Notes under the pieces: model-generated
Databases searched by the model: none
Told to the model about the DNA's origin: nothing
The model's input: the letters and a program-made list of their open reading frames with translations, nothing else
Part shown: in pieces, positions 1-8,605 of the stretch
How the letters are laid out: every line of letters begins with the position of its first letter
How positions within the stretch are numbered: the first letter of the stretch is position 1
Translations under genes and position numbers: made by a program
From: Bin87 sp965208015
GTDB lineage: Bacteria; Chloroflexota; Dehalococcoidia; Lucifugimonadales; UBA3495
NCBI GenBank assembly: GCA_965208015.1
Contig: OZ242308.1
Coordinates: 1,443,069-1,507,068 of the forward strand
Direction of reading: 5' to 3'
DNA: 64,000 nucleotides

Positions 1-2
1 GG

Positions 3-941
3 TCGGCAGAGCACCATTTCAACGATTACTCCTTCGTGCCGGACAACATCCAGCTGATGACCCATATCGCGGCCAAGCACCCCAACATCGACGTGGGGAC
101 TGCGGCGGTGATCCTCCCCTGGCACAACCCCCTGCGCGTCGCCGAGAACGCTGCCGTCCTCGACCTGTTGAGCGGTGGACGGTTGCGGCTGGGTTTCGGA
201 CGCGGGCTGGCGCGGCGGGAGTTTGCGACCTTTGGCATGAACATGGACGAGTCCCGGGAACGCTTCGACGAGGCGGCGCCCATGATCGTCGATGCCCTGA
301 AGACCGGTTTCATCGAGGGCGACGGAAAGTTCTACCCGCAGCCTCGGACTGAAATCCGTCCCCGACCGCAGCACTCTTTCGACGGTCGCATCTATGCCGT
401 CGCCGCGAGCGACGAATCGGTGCTGTCTGCGGCCAAGCTGGGCGCGCACATCATCATGTTCGCCGACCGTCCCTGGGAAATGCGGATGCCGGGCATCGAG
501 CGGGGCCGCGCGCTGCACCGTGAGTTTCACGGGACCGAACCGCCGGCGCTGATGCTCTCGGAATTCGTAATTTGCGGAACGGACCTGGACCAGTGCGAAG
601 AAGAAGCCCGAAAGTACCAGGGCAAGTTCGTCGAGAGCAACTTCTACCACTACGAATTCCTGGGCGACCACTTCGCATCGGTGAAGGGTTACGACGCCTA
701 CCAGCAGAAGGCCGAGATCGCCCGTTCCGCCGGCCTCGAGGGAGCGGTTGAGGGCTTCATGAAGGCGGCCAGTTGGGGCACACCCGACAAGATCCTGCGC
801 GGGCTGGAGGACCGGCGCGCCCTGCTGGGCGATTTCGAGTTGAACGTCGCCTTCCGCTTTGGAGGCACCCCCATGGACGTTGCCGAGCGGGGCCTGAAAC
901 TCTTCGCCAAAGAGGTGCTGCCCGTCCTGAAGTCCTGGTAG
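3..941 (+). CDS. LLM-class flavin-dependent oxidoreductase, 5' end outside window
   Basis: Partial gene: the frame is open to the window edge and encodes 312 residues here. It starts in the middle of the motif AEHHF, which in luciferase-like monooxygenases lies about 40 residues from the N-terminus, so only a short piece is missing. Further family marks are the segment on decade-scale flow of a TIM barrel with 'LSGGRLRLGFGRG' and the C-terminal 'GTPDKILRGLE' (flavin phosphate and substrate region). Members use reduced FMN or F420 to oxidise organic substrates such as sulfonates, amines and ketones; the substrate here cannot be told. A second family member lies at 21118-22191. A palindromic repeat follows the stop codon. 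Confidence 0.9.
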   Translation, partial: SAEHHFNDYSFVPDNIQLMTHIAAKHPNIDVGTAAVILPWHNPLRVAENAAVLDLLSGGRLRLGFGRGLARREFATFGMNMDESRERFDEAAPMIVDALKTGFIEGDGKFYPQPRTEIRPRPQHSFDGRIYAVAASDESVLSAAKLGAHIIMFADRPWEMRMPGIERGRALHREFHGTEPPALMLSEFVICGTDLDQCEEEARKYQGKFVESNFYHYEFLGDHFASVKGYDAYQQKAEIARSAGLEGAVEGFMKAASWGTPDKILRGLEDRRALLGDFELNVAFRFGGTPMDVAERGLKLFAKEVLPVLKSW

Positions 942-960
942 CGGCCAGGGTTAGCGGAGC

Positions 961-1072
961 CTGTCATTGCGACCTCGCACTGGATGCGGGGGCGGCAATC
1001 TCGTCGAGGCAACGGACGTCGCTCCAGGAACGAGATCGCCACGTCGTTTCGCTCCGCGCGATGACAAACTGG
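961..1072. repeat. Dispersed palindromic repeat, 'GTCATTGCGA' family
   Basis: About 110 bp with imperfect arms: TGTCATTGCGA with GGCAATCTCGT on one side, ACGAGATCGCC with CGCGATGACA on the other. It fills the gap between two convergent genes. Elements of this look are scattered in many bacterial genomes; here it is one of several repeat families used between genes. Confidence 0.7.
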
Positions 1073-1088
1073 GTACGCATGAGGCGTA

Positions 1089-2867
1089 TCACTCGGCGGC
1101 CCAGGGCCGGGACCGCGCCATTTCCCGAACGCCTGCTGCCGTGGCAATCGGGGCGAGGCACTGCTCTCCCATGCACACGTAGAGAGCGGCGTCCCGGCGA
1201 ACCGGGAACCCCAATTCACGAATGTGCTCAGCGTCGCGCTCGATGTCCAGAGGCAGTACCACCTTGTGCGGCGCATGGATCCGCAACGCCGCCTGGTGCA
1301 GCGGCCGGTATGACGGGTCGGTCTCGTCGCCAACCAGCACCATTCTGACCGGGCCGTGGGTCAATAGTCCCTTGGCCCGTCCCCAAGCCGATCCCGCCGG
1401 CAGGAACAGGGCTTCCTCGTCCTCTTCCATGCGGCGCGAGGCGTGGTCTCCCAGGTAGCTCTTGCCGGGAACCACAGTCTCGAAAATCTCCAGCGCAGCC
1501 GCGGCCCGCTGCGTATATCCTTCGTCGGCGGTCAGGTGTGACAGCATCAGGAGCGCCTCCGCCCAGCAACTGTTGTCCAACACCGGCTGCTCTCGCCGCA
1601 GAAATGCGGCCTCGAAGGATTGAGGCGCAGCGGTGTCGTAGCAGCCGCCCTCCGGCGCGCCGAAAATGCGCTGCGTGGTGTCAGCGATTTCGACGGCTCG
1701 GTTCAGGTACTTCGGTCGGCCGGTGCACTGATAGCGTGCCAACCACGCCCGCAGGAAATAAACCTGGTCGATGAATGCGGGAGCGGCGCCTTCAGTTTCT
1801 CCGGCGCGGCGGCTTAGTCCTCCGGCTGAGCTCCAACTTGCGTGCCACAACCTGTCCAGTATGTCGGCGCCCAACCGGCCATGGGACGCGCGGTTCAGCA
1901 CGTCGCCCGACTGGATCAATGCCTGGGCCGCCAGAGCGTTCCATCCCGCGTAGACGGTGTGGTCTATCGGCGGCGGAACACTCCCATCACGGTCTTTCCA
2001 GGACCCTTGGTAGAAAGGTTCGTCGGCGTCCTGGCTGGCGTAGAACAGTCCGCAGTCCGAGTTGAACAGCGTCGTAAGCAAGTAGTCCAGGATCCCGTCG
2101 ACGGCGGTTCTATACATCGCTTTGCGAGTGATCTGGAACGCTGCCAAGTAGGCCATCATCAGATTGGAGTTGGTGACGAGCATCTTCTCGTAGTGCGGCA
2201 CCTTCCAGTCCCGACTCACCGCATACCGGAAGAACCCCTGATCCTTGCGGTCGTAGATGCCGTGCCACATGCCCTGCAGCGTGGATTCGACCATCGCCAG
2301 CAGTCTGCGGTCGCCGGTGAGTTCGCAGCGGGCCAGGAGGAACTGGAGCGCCTCCCATGGGGGCTGTTTGGGTTCCAGTGCAAAACCGCCGAACTCGTTG
2401 TCATAGAGATCATGCAATCGACCCAGCACAGCGTCGACGGATGCGTTGGTGTCGCTGTTGGTTGACGGCTCGGCTTCGGGTGCCGATCTGGATAATTCCG
2501 TGGGGCATTCCCTGCTGGATATCCGCTCCAGTACGGCGGCCATCTCGTCGGCCGGAGTGTAGGGCAGTCCGGCCAGCAACTCGCCGTCCGGCGTCAGAAA
2601 GGCCACGGAGGGGTAGGTGCCCTGGTTGTACCGCAGCGAGATGTCCGGGCGCTGGTCGACGTCGACTCGCACCGGGATGAACCGGGAGTTGACGAGATCG
2701 ATCACCCGCGGATCGGAATAGGCGTTCTCGTCCATCACGTGGCACCAGTGGCACCAGGTGGCTCCCAGGGTAAGCAGCACCGGCTTGTCTTCGGAACGGG
2801 AAGCGGCAAATGCTTCCTCGTTCCAGTCGCGCCAGGCGATGCCGTCGGTGCCGTGAGATTGGCCCAT
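1089..2867 (-). CDS. DUF255 thioredoxin-domain protein (YyaL / SPATA20-like)
   Basis: 592 residues. The N-terminal 110 residues form a thioredoxin-like (DsbH-type) domain with a CHWC active-site pair at C39 and C42 in 'GATWCHWCHVM', followed by 'RVDVDQRPDIS' and the cis-Pro segment 'GTYPSVAFLTPDG'. The rest is an alpha/alpha-barrel like N-acylglucosamine 2-epimerases ('HYEKMLVTNSNLMMAYLAAF', 'TVYAGWNALAAQALIQ'). The architecture matches the YyaL/SPATA20 family, whose reaction is not established; it is somewhat shorter than the usual 670-700 residues. No signal peptide, so cytosolic. The start is an ATG behind GAGGT. First gene upstream is a dienelactone hydrolase 50 bp away on the same strand, so the two may be cotranscribed. 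Confidence 0.88.
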   Translation of the reverse strand: MGQSHGTDGIAWRDWNEEAFAASRSEDKPVLLTLGATWCHWCHVMDENAYSDPRVIDLVNSRFIPVRVDVDQRPDISLRYNQGTYPSVAFLTPDGELLAGLPYTPADEMAAVLERISSRECPTELSRSAPEAEPSTNSDTNASVDAVLGRLHDLYDNEFGGFALEPKQPPWEALQFLLARCELTGDRRLLAMVESTLQGMWHGIYDRKDQGFFRYAVSRDWKVPHYEKMLVTNSNLMMAYLAAFQITRKAMYRTAVDGILDYLLTTLFNSDCGLFYASQDADEPFYQGSWKDRDGSVPPPIDHTVYAGWNALAAQALIQSGDVLNRASHGRLGADILDRLWHASWSSAGGLSRRAGETEGAAPAFIDQVYFLRAWLARYQCTGRPKYLNRAVEIADTTQRIFGAPEGGCYDTAAPQSFEAAFLRREQPVLDNSCWAEALLMLSHLTADEGYTQRAAAALEIFETVVPGKSYLGDHASRRMEEDEEALFLPAGSAWGRAKGLLTHGPVRMVLVGDETDPSYRPLHQAALRIHAPHKVVLPLDIERDAEHIRELGFPVRRDAALYVCMGEQCLAPIATAAGVREMARSRPWAAE

Positions 2868-2917
2868 CCGTTTACCTCTCGTTCTGAATCCCGCGTGCGT
2901 TGATCAGGCGTTGACAC

Positions 2918-3652
2918 CTACTGTTTCAGGTGCCGGTCGTAGAACAGGAGCACCCGGTGCCACATATCCTGGGCCGGCGCGGCGCGGTAGCTGGGCCGGT
3001 AGTCGGCGAAAAACGCGTGGCCGGCGTTGTTGTACATCACCCACTCGTAGGTCTTGCCGTGCTGGTCCAGCAGAGCCTTCATCTGCTCGGCTTGTTCCGC
3101 AGTGGGGTTCTCGTCTTCTACGCCGAACAGCGCCAGCAGCGGGCAGGCCAGATCGGGTACCATGTCCATGGGCTGCATCGGCCGCAACTCGGTGGGATCG
3201 TGAACGATGTGGCCGCCGGCCGAGTCCACCGCCGCGTCGATGTTGCTGCTGGTGCAAGCCATCATCAGGGTGTAACGGCCGCCGGAGCAGAAGCCGATGA
3301 TGCCAACCCTGCCATTGCAGTCGGCCTGTGACTTGAGGAACAGCGCCGCCCCTTCCAGGTCGTCCATGGCGCGGGCGTCGGGAGACGCGAAAAGCGTGGC
3401 CAGCACGTTTTCAGGATCCGGTGTTCCCTCCCGGGTGTAGAGGTCCGGCGCTATCGCCAGGTAACCCTGCCCGGCGAAGCGCACGGCGATGTCCTTGTGG
3501 TGGTCCATCAGCCCCATGCCTTCCATAGTGACGATGACGCCGGGGTATGATCCGGCGCCGGACGGGCGGCTGTAGAAGGCGTCAATCGTCGTGCCGTCGC
3601 GGCTGGTGTACTGAATCGTGCCGGTTTCGAGTTCCTGTCCAACGAGTACCAT
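2918..3652 (-). CDS. Dienelactone hydrolase family protein
   Basis: 244 residues from the ATG at 3652, chosen because GGAGG lies 6 nt upstream; two further in-frame starts just upstream sit too close to it. An alpha/beta hydrolase with the dienelactone hydrolase signature: nucleophile Cys122 in 'GFCSGG', Asp180 in 'LFGVEDENP', His212 in 'NNAGHAF' and Glu44 in 'VTMEGMG', which corresponds to the Glu that activates the Cys in the family. Members hydrolyse dienelactones or related esters in aromatic breakdown downstream of ring cleavage. Cytosolic. Neighbours are the DUF255 gene and an MqnA-like gene on the same strand. Substrate unknown; Cys instead of Ser argues for a true dienelactone hydrolase-type enzyme. 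Confidence 0.9.
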   Translation of the reverse strand: MVLVGQELETGTIQYTSRDGTTIDAFYSRPSGAGSYPGVIVTMEGMGLMDHHKDIAVRFAGQGYLAIAPDLYTREGTPDPENVLATLFASPDARAMDDLEGAALFLKSQADCNGRVGIIGFCSGGRYTLMMACTSSNIDAAVDSAGGHIVHDPTELRPMQPMDMVPDLACPLLALFGVEDENPTAEQAEQMKALLDQHGKTYEWVMYNNAGHAFFADYRPSYRAAPAQDMWHRVLLFYDRHLKQ

Positions 3653-3685
3653 CATCAACCTCCGCGAGTGAATGTGATTGGGAGC

Positions 3686-4441
3686 CTAGCCTGCGTCGTC
3701 CAGCAGCGCCAGTTTTTCCCGAAACAGTTCGATGGCCTTTTCCTCGGGCACGCCCATGAAGAACCGCATCCCCTGGACGTACTCCAGCACCTCGCGGGGC
3801 AGCATCAGCAGATCGTTGCGCGGCCCCGTCGACTTGTAGAGGTTGTTCATCCAGTCTTCCTGGCCGACGAACAGGGCGTCCTGCACGATTACGAAGTCCT
3901 GCCGTTCCATGTCGCTGCGGGCCAGCCACTTGCTGAACACGAAGGGCAGCCCGGTCCATTCGGCCCACTCCACGCCCAGGTCGTACCGTTCCGAGTAGCC
4001 GCGCACTGCCCGTCGACCCCGCAGCCCCAGGTTGCCGGTGAGGAAAACCGCGTCGTGTTCTTCATCCCGTCCAACGAATGTCGTGCCGCTGACGCCATGC
4101 TTCTGGGTCAGCAGTACGCGGAGCAACTCCAGGGCCGTTGGATCGGGGTCGTCCAAGGCGATGGGGCGCTCGCTCAACTCACCGATGGGAATTCGGGAAA
4201 GGAGCACAGACGATGGTGCACGGGTCACCGATGCCACACAGAATCCCGAGATCGCCGACGCGTGGGACGACAGCCGTTCGATGTCCAGCAGGGACACCGG
4301 CCCGGCGTCCACTTCGCCACGTTCCAAGGCGCCCACGACCTCGTTGGGTTCCATGTCGGCCAGGACAATGCCCCGGCGTTCCATGTCAAAGTAGAAGGCT
4401 TCGCACTCCAGGTTTGGTATGTGGGCTACGGTGATAGGCAT
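3686..4441 (-). CDS. MqnA/MqnD-like (chorismate dehydratase family) periplasmic-binding-fold protein
   Basis: 251 residues. The N-terminal pattern 'VAHIPNLECEAFYFDME', then 'GEVDAGPVSLLDIERL' and 'SSVLLSRIPIGELSERPIALDDPDPTALELLRVLL' follows the menaquinone-biosynthesis MqnA family (two-lobed substrate-binding-protein fold without signal peptide). MqnA dehydrates chorismate to 3-enolpyruvylbenzoate in the futalosine route. No other mqn gene is in the window and the N-terminus departs from the usual 'GRIPYLNC' form, so it could be a paralogue with another small acid as substrate. Start ATG with GGAGG about 11 nt upstream. A strong inverted repeat separates it from the NHL gene upstream. Confidence 0.7.
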   Translation of the reverse strand: MPITVAHIPNLECEAFYFDMERRGIVLADMEPNEVVGALERGEVDAGPVSLLDIERLSSHASAISGFCVASVTRAPSSVLLSRIPIGELSERPIALDDPDPTALELLRVLLTQKHGVSGTTFVGRDEEHDAVFLTGNLGLRGRRAVRGYSERYDLGVEWAEWTGLPFVFSKWLARSDMERQDFVIVQDALFVGQEDWMNNLYKSTGPRNDLLMLPREVLEYVQGMRFFMGVPEEKAIELFREKLALLDDAG

Positions 4442-4498
4442 GGTTCGGGCCGCCTCCTGGAATCGAATTGACGTACCTAAGTCCTATTATCACGTGAC

Positions 4499-4562
4499 GG
4501 GGCCTCCGTCCAGAGCCGGCCCGCCGGTGAACCCGGTGGTGTCCGGCCGGAGCGGAGGCCCC
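4499..4562. other. Stem-loop between NHL and MqnA-like genes
   Basis: A perfect 10-bp inverted repeat, GGGGCCTCCG at 4499-4508 and CGGAGGCCCC at 4553-4562, encloses a 44-nt spacer with a nested GC-rich near-palindrome. It lies 24 bp after the stop of the minus-strand NHL gene. There is no U-tract on either strand, so it is either a processing/decay barrier or a non-canonical terminator rather than a textbook one. Confidence 0.55.
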
Positions 4563-4586
4563 AGCGCTGTCCGATGCGCGCAGGCT

Positions 4587-5621
4587 TTACAGACGCGGTC
4601 CCATGAACATGAGGTCCTGCTTCTGGAACACCTGGATGCGATTGCGCGGACCCTCGCAGACGAACACCCGGTTGTGCTCGTCCACGGCGACGCCGGTGGG
4701 CGCCCAGAAGTCACGCTCGCGCTCGAGGCCGGGAGCCCGGTCGCGCTCGCCCCACATCTCGGGATTGGCGTCCAGCTTGTCCTTGCCCCACTTGGAGACG
4801 GTGGCTTCGCCGGTCTTTGAGCCGCAGAATTTGCCGTCCGGGTCAAAGTACTGCAGCCGGTCGTTCAGCCAGTCGGCAACATAGATGATGCCGTCTTTGT
4901 CAACGGCCACGTCGGCGGGTCGGTTGAACTCGCCGTCGCCGGATCCCGAGGAACCGATCTTCATCAGAAAGTCGCCGGCCGGACTGAACTTCTGGATGCG
5001 GTCGTTGCGCCAGTCGGCGATGTAGATGTTGCCTTGGCTGTCGATGTCGATGCCCCAGGGCTGATCCAACTCGCCGTCGCCGGAACCGTGGCTCCCGAAC
5101 TTCATCAGGAACTGGCCGTCAGGGGTGAACTTCTGCACCCGGTGGTTGTTGCCGTCGACGACCCAGACGTTGTCGTCGGCGTCGATGGCCAACCCGGAGG
5201 GACGGTCAAGCTGACCGTCGCCGCTGCCGATGTTCTCCTGCCACTTGCCGATGTACTCGCCATCGCGGGTGAACTTGGAGATGCGGTGGAGCCACTCGTC
5301 GGAGACGTACACAGTGCCGTCGCTGGCGATGGCCACGTTGACCGGCCAGACCAGGGAGCCGTCTTCGAAGTTGTACTCGTGGGGCCCTTGCTGGGGCACG
5401 CCGCGCGCGAAGGCGTTGACGTACTCCTCATCGACGGTGCAGACCGTGACGCGGGTGCCCTCGGGCCGGTACTCAGAGGACCGGCAGAGCACGTACATCA
5501 GGTCGTCCTCGCCTCGAGCCATGTGAATCGGATACGTGAAACCCGGGCCGAACTGCTCGCCGCGACCAATGGTGTGGCTGTACTGCAGTTGGACCTGGGA
5601 AAACCTTTGAGCTGTAACCAT
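4587..5621 (-). CDS. NHL-repeat six-bladed beta-propeller protein (operon copy 1)
   Basis: 344 residues from the ATG at 5621, preceded by GGGAGGCG; a longer frame would run into the DUF1501 gene. Repeated blades of about 45 residues with 'GSGDGQLDRPSGLAIDADDNVWVVDGNNHRVQKF'-like pattern occur at least four times, typical of NHL propellers. No signal peptide or membrane segment is visible. Family members bind proteins, RNA or ligands, and some act as lyases (peptidylglycine lyase). It is the last gene of a DUF1800-DUF1501-NHL set, and the same three-gene order recurs at 39600-43222, so its job is probably tied to those partners. Function otherwise unknown. Confidence 0.88.
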   Translation of the reverse strand: MVTAQRFSQVQLQYSHTIGRGEQFGPGFTYPIHMARGEDDLMYVLCRSSEYRPEGTRVTVCTVDEEYVNAFARGVPQQGPHEYNFEDGSLVWPVNVAIASDGTVYVSDEWLHRISKFTRDGEYIGKWQENIGSGDGQLDRPSGLAIDADDNVWVVDGNNHRVQKFTPDGQFLMKFGSHGSGDGELDQPWGIDIDSQGNIYIADWRNDRIQKFSPAGDFLMKIGSSGSGDGEFNRPADVAVDKDGIIYVADWLNDRLQYFDPDGKFCGSKTGEATVSKWGKDKLDANPEMWGERDRAPGLERERDFWAPTGVAVDEHNRVFVCEGPRNRIQVFQKQDLMFMGPRL

Positions 5622-5640
5622 AATCGCCTCCCTGCGCCGG

Positions 5641-6774
5641 CTAAACGATGTCCAACTGCTCGAAGGAGCCGTTGACGATGGGCTGGGCATCCAGGCCCAT
5701 CCACTTCTCCAGCAGCGTGGAGTACAGGCCGCGGAAGTCGTTGTTGAAGTGGAGGTCGCCCTCGAGGAGCTGGTTCTCTTCCAGGGACGGGTACTCGCCG
5801 TAGAGACCGCCCTTGACCTGCTCGCCCACCACGAAGGCCACGCCGCCGGAACCGTGGTCGGTGCCGGAGCCGTTGTCGTGGACGCGGCGGCCGAACTCGG
5901 TGAAGACCAGCAGCACGACGTTGTCGCCAGCGTTGTGCTCCTTCAGGTCGTCGTAGAAGTCGGCAACCGCGTGGGACGTCTCCGTCCACAGGCGGGTGTG
6001 GTTGGCCAGCTCGCCCGCGTGGGTGTCGAAGCTGTTGTACGGCGCGGTGGTGTAGAGCACCCGGGTTCCGAAGCCGGCCAGGTGCGTCTGAGCGATGTTG
6101 CGCATGTACTGGGCGACGGTGTCGTTCCCGTACTCAACGGACGAAGAGTACATGGCGGGAGCGGTGCTCAGGATGTCGGCGCCTTCCAGGGCGTCCAGGC
6201 CGGTCTGGGCGAAGTAGTCCAACACCGGGCCCTGGCCCAGCATGGGCGAATAGACCCGGGAGAACACGTCCAGAGCCTTGGTCCGCTGCTCTTCGAGCTC
6301 AATGCCGGTGAGCACGCCGTAGGTCTCCAGGTTGCCCACGGAGGCTACCGGTACGCCCGGGGCCACCAGCGAGCGCGGCAGGCCGCGTCCGAAGTTCACG
6401 CCGGTCAGCACGTTTGTCTTGTCGGGGTCCAGGTCGCGCACGGCGCGGCCCAGCCAGCCCTCGTCTCCGACCTTGTCCGGCTCACAGGTGTGCCAGATGT
6501 CCATGGAGCGGAAGTGGGAGCGGCTGGGGTTGGGATATCCCACGCCCTGGATAACGGCGACCTTGCCCTCGTCGTACAGCCGCTTCATGGGCGCCATGGC
6601 CGGGTTGAAGCCGATGCGGTCGTTGATGGGCAGAACCTGGTCGACAGGTATCCGCACGTTGGGCCGGTTGTCCAGGTACAGCGGATCGCCGTAAGGGACG
6701 ATGGTGTTCAGGGCGTCGTTACCCCCCGACAACTGGAGGACCACCAGCACCGGATCTTTCTTGGTGGATGTCAT
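5641..6774 (-). CDS. DUF1501 domain-containing protein (operon copy 1)
   Basis: 377 residues. Marks of the family: N-terminal 'LVVLQLSGGNDALNTIVP', 'RSHFRSMDIWHTCEPD', 'TEFGRRVHDNGSGTDHGSGGVAFVVG' and the C-terminal 'NDFRGLYSTLLEKWMGLD'. DUF1501 proteins share the alkaline-phosphatase/sulfatase fold and are nearly always encoded next to DUF1800. Many family members start with a Tat signal; this one begins at the core strand with no export signal, which suggests a cytosolic role or export with a partner. Only 18 bp separate it from DUF1800 upstream and 19 bp from the NHL gene downstream, so the three form an operon. Reaction not established. Confidence 0.92.
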   Translation of the reverse strand: MTSTKKDPVLVVLQLSGGNDALNTIVPYGDPLYLDNRPNVRIPVDQVLPINDRIGFNPAMAPMKRLYDEGKVAVIQGVGYPNPSRSHFRSMDIWHTCEPDKVGDEGWLGRAVRDLDPDKTNVLTGVNFGRGLPRSLVAPGVPVASVGNLETYGVLTGIELEEQRTKALDVFSRVYSPMLGQGPVLDYFAQTGLDALEGADILSTAPAMYSSSVEYGNDTVAQYMRNIAQTHLAGFGTRVLYTTAPYNSFDTHAGELANHTRLWTETSHAVADFYDDLKEHNAGDNVVLLVFTEFGRRVHDNGSGTDHGSGGVAFVVGEQVKGGLYGEYPSLEENQLLEGDLHFNNDFRGLYSTLLEKWMGLDAQPIVNGSFEQLDIV

Positions 6775-6792
6775 ATCATTCCCCCCTTTTGG

Positions 6793-8199
6793 TTACTCGA
6801 ACAGGTACTCGGTGGTTGCCACGATGGACTGCAGCATCTGCCCGACCCGTTGGCCGAACTCGTCGGTGCCGGTCCTCAGCTCGCCTTCGCTGTCCGCCAA
6901 CGCAACGAGCTCGTTGCGGGTGACGTCCGCCAGCTGGTAGTGGCCCAGCAGCTGCAGGCAGCCGTCCACCAGCTGCTCCGACGAAATGGTATCGCCCTGG
7001 GAGCCCAGCCGGTTGATGATGGCCTGCACGCCCCGGTGGGAAGTGTCGCCCACGGCGTCGGCGGTGAAGTTGATCCGCTCGACCAGGGTGCCGCTGTCAA
7101 TCCACTCGCGGCCGGTGTGCCAGCCCTCCACGGTGGGCGGGTTGAGCAGGTCCTGGCCCATGTAGCGGATGGTCAGGGTCATGGCGTTCAGGCCGGGCCT
7201 GGGCATGTCGAAATCGCCGACCAGGCGCATGGTGCTGACCACGGTCTCGGTGGGGCTCTTCACCTTCTCGAACCGGGCGTTCTTGAAGAAGTCGGAGTTG
7301 AACAGCACGCGCAGCATCGACCGGATGTCGTAGCCGGAGCGGAAGTACTCGTCTTCCAGCATCTTGATGGCTTCGGGATCGCGCGGCGGCGTGTTCTGCC
7401 AGGCGGGAACCTGAGGCTCGTCGGCAACGAAGAAGTTGTACATGTGCCGGGCGACGAACCGGGCCGCGGCCGGCTGCCGGGCTACGATCTTCACGATGTC
7501 CTCACCGTTGAAGTTCCCGGTCTCGCCCAGGAACGTCTTTTCGGTGTAGTCGTGGTCGGACGGGTCGTAGATGAACGCAGCTTCGTACTTGCCGTACGGA
7601 TAGCGCGGGATGGAGTTGGTAACCGTCCAGCCGGTGAAGGCGCGGGCGGCTTCCTTGACGTCGTCCTCGGAGTAGTTGGCGTTGCCGTCCATGCCAACGC
7701 CCAGGGAGAAGAGCTCCAGCAGCTCTCGGCCCCAGTTTTCGTTGATGGCGTCCTTGTGGCTCATGCAGTTGTCCAGGTAGAACACCATCGCCGGGTCCAT
7801 GGACAGGCCCATGAGCAGTTCCTCGAAGTTGCCGAACCCCAGGGTGCGGAACATGTCGAGCTCGATATTCTGCTGCTTGGGGTACTCGCACTTGGCGTGG
7901 CCCGTGCAGAAAATGTGGTGCCAGAACAGGGCGATCTTCTCCTCAAGCGGCCGCTTGGTGTTGATCATCCGGTACGTCCACTCTTCCTGCTGACCTTCGA
8001 GACCGGCCTTGGAAACCCACTGCGGCTGATAGCGCATCAGGATGTCGTCCTGAATGGCTGGCTGGGATTCCGGATTCAGCAGCTCTTCGACCGTGGCCTC
8101 GTAGCCTTTGGCGGCGCGTGTCTCCAGCTCCTCATACGTTGCACCAAACCCGGCGCGGCGCATGAGGTGCGCCATCAAAGCAATGTCCTTTTCTGCCAT
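6793..8199 (-). CDS. DUF1800 domain-containing protein (operon copy 1)
   Basis: 468 residues from the ATG at 8199, which has GGAGGTAACAG directly upstream; the longer frame begins in repeat-bearing intergenic DNA. Family marks: 'LMAHLMRRAGFGAT' at the N-terminus, 'FWHHIFCTGHAK', 'NENWGRELLELFSLGV', 'EAARAFTGWTV', 'FLGETGNFNGEDIV', 'NPPTVEGWHTGREWIDSG'. DUF1800 is the usual partner of DUF1501 in planctomycetes, proteobacteria and others; its function is unknown. No signal peptide is visible. First gene of the operon; the 400-bp gap upstream should hold the promoter. A clear paralogue is at 41807-43222. Confidence 0.92.
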   Translation of the reverse strand: MAEKDIALMAHLMRRAGFGATYEELETRAAKGYEATVEELLNPESQPAIQDDILMRYQPQWVSKAGLEGQQEEWTYRMINTKRPLEEKIALFWHHIFCTGHAKCEYPKQQNIELDMFRTLGFGNFEELLMGLSMDPAMVFYLDNCMSHKDAINENWGRELLELFSLGVGMDGNANYSEDDVKEAARAFTGWTVTNSIPRYPYGKYEAAFIYDPSDHDYTEKTFLGETGNFNGEDIVKIVARQPAAARFVARHMYNFFVADEPQVPAWQNTPPRDPEAIKMLEDEYFRSGYDIRSMLRVLFNSDFFKNARFEKVKSPTETVVSTMRLVGDFDMPRPGLNAMTLTIRYMGQDLLNPPTVEGWHTGREWIDSGTLVERINFTADAVGDTSHRGVQAIINRLGSQGDTISSEQLVDGCLQLLGHYQLADVTRNELVALADSEGELRTGTDEFGQRVGQMLQSIVATTEYLFE

Positions 8200-8605
8200 T
8201 CTGTTACCTCCTGGATACGCATATTCGCCGTGTTTGACTGCCAATATCCCGGCAGTGAGTTTCCTTACCGGGAATAACGGCGGCGCGTGCCGGGACGGCC
8301 GTTCCTTTGGGCACACGACGGCGGTTGGCAGCAATTCGTTAATTTGTGCGCCATGCTAGCCCGAATGACTCAATTCGTCAATGTTTTCTATCACGAAAAG
8401 TAGCGTTCCGTTTTAGGCGGTTTGGTTGATGATCCGTCACTCCGGCGAAAGCCGGAGTCCAGAAAACGCTACTGCATTCCGGCTTTTGCTGGAATGACAG
8501 GTATGGTGCGATTGCCTTGCATCAGGACACTCCACGCGGCCCGTCCCGGCCGGGAATGGATTACAATCGGCAAGTGGTCAATCTATTGAGCGCTTTGTCG
8601 CCGCA
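8200..8605. other. Divergent intergenic region with palindromic repeats
   Basis: No gene is visible. It must hold the promoters of the minus-strand DUF1800 operon and of the plus-strand MFS gene. It contains two short palindromes (8436-8500). I could not pick a convincing -35/-10 pair by eye. Confidence 0.6.
8436..8500. repeat. Two 'CCGGCnnnnGCCGG' type palindromes back to back
   Basis: GTCACTCCGGCGAAAGCCGG followed by a CCAG tail, then ATTCCGGCTTTTGCTGGAAT with a GACAG tail. The same core recurs at 12555-12584, 12620-12648 and 24593-24623, always between genes. The two units point in opposite directions. Confidence 0.8.

Noticed and set aside
5749..8277. Long plus-strand open frame of 842 codons
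   Set aside because: Antisense to DUF1501 and DUF1800, which have clear family motifs and ribosome sites. High GC at third positions of the real genes removes stop codons on the opposite strand.
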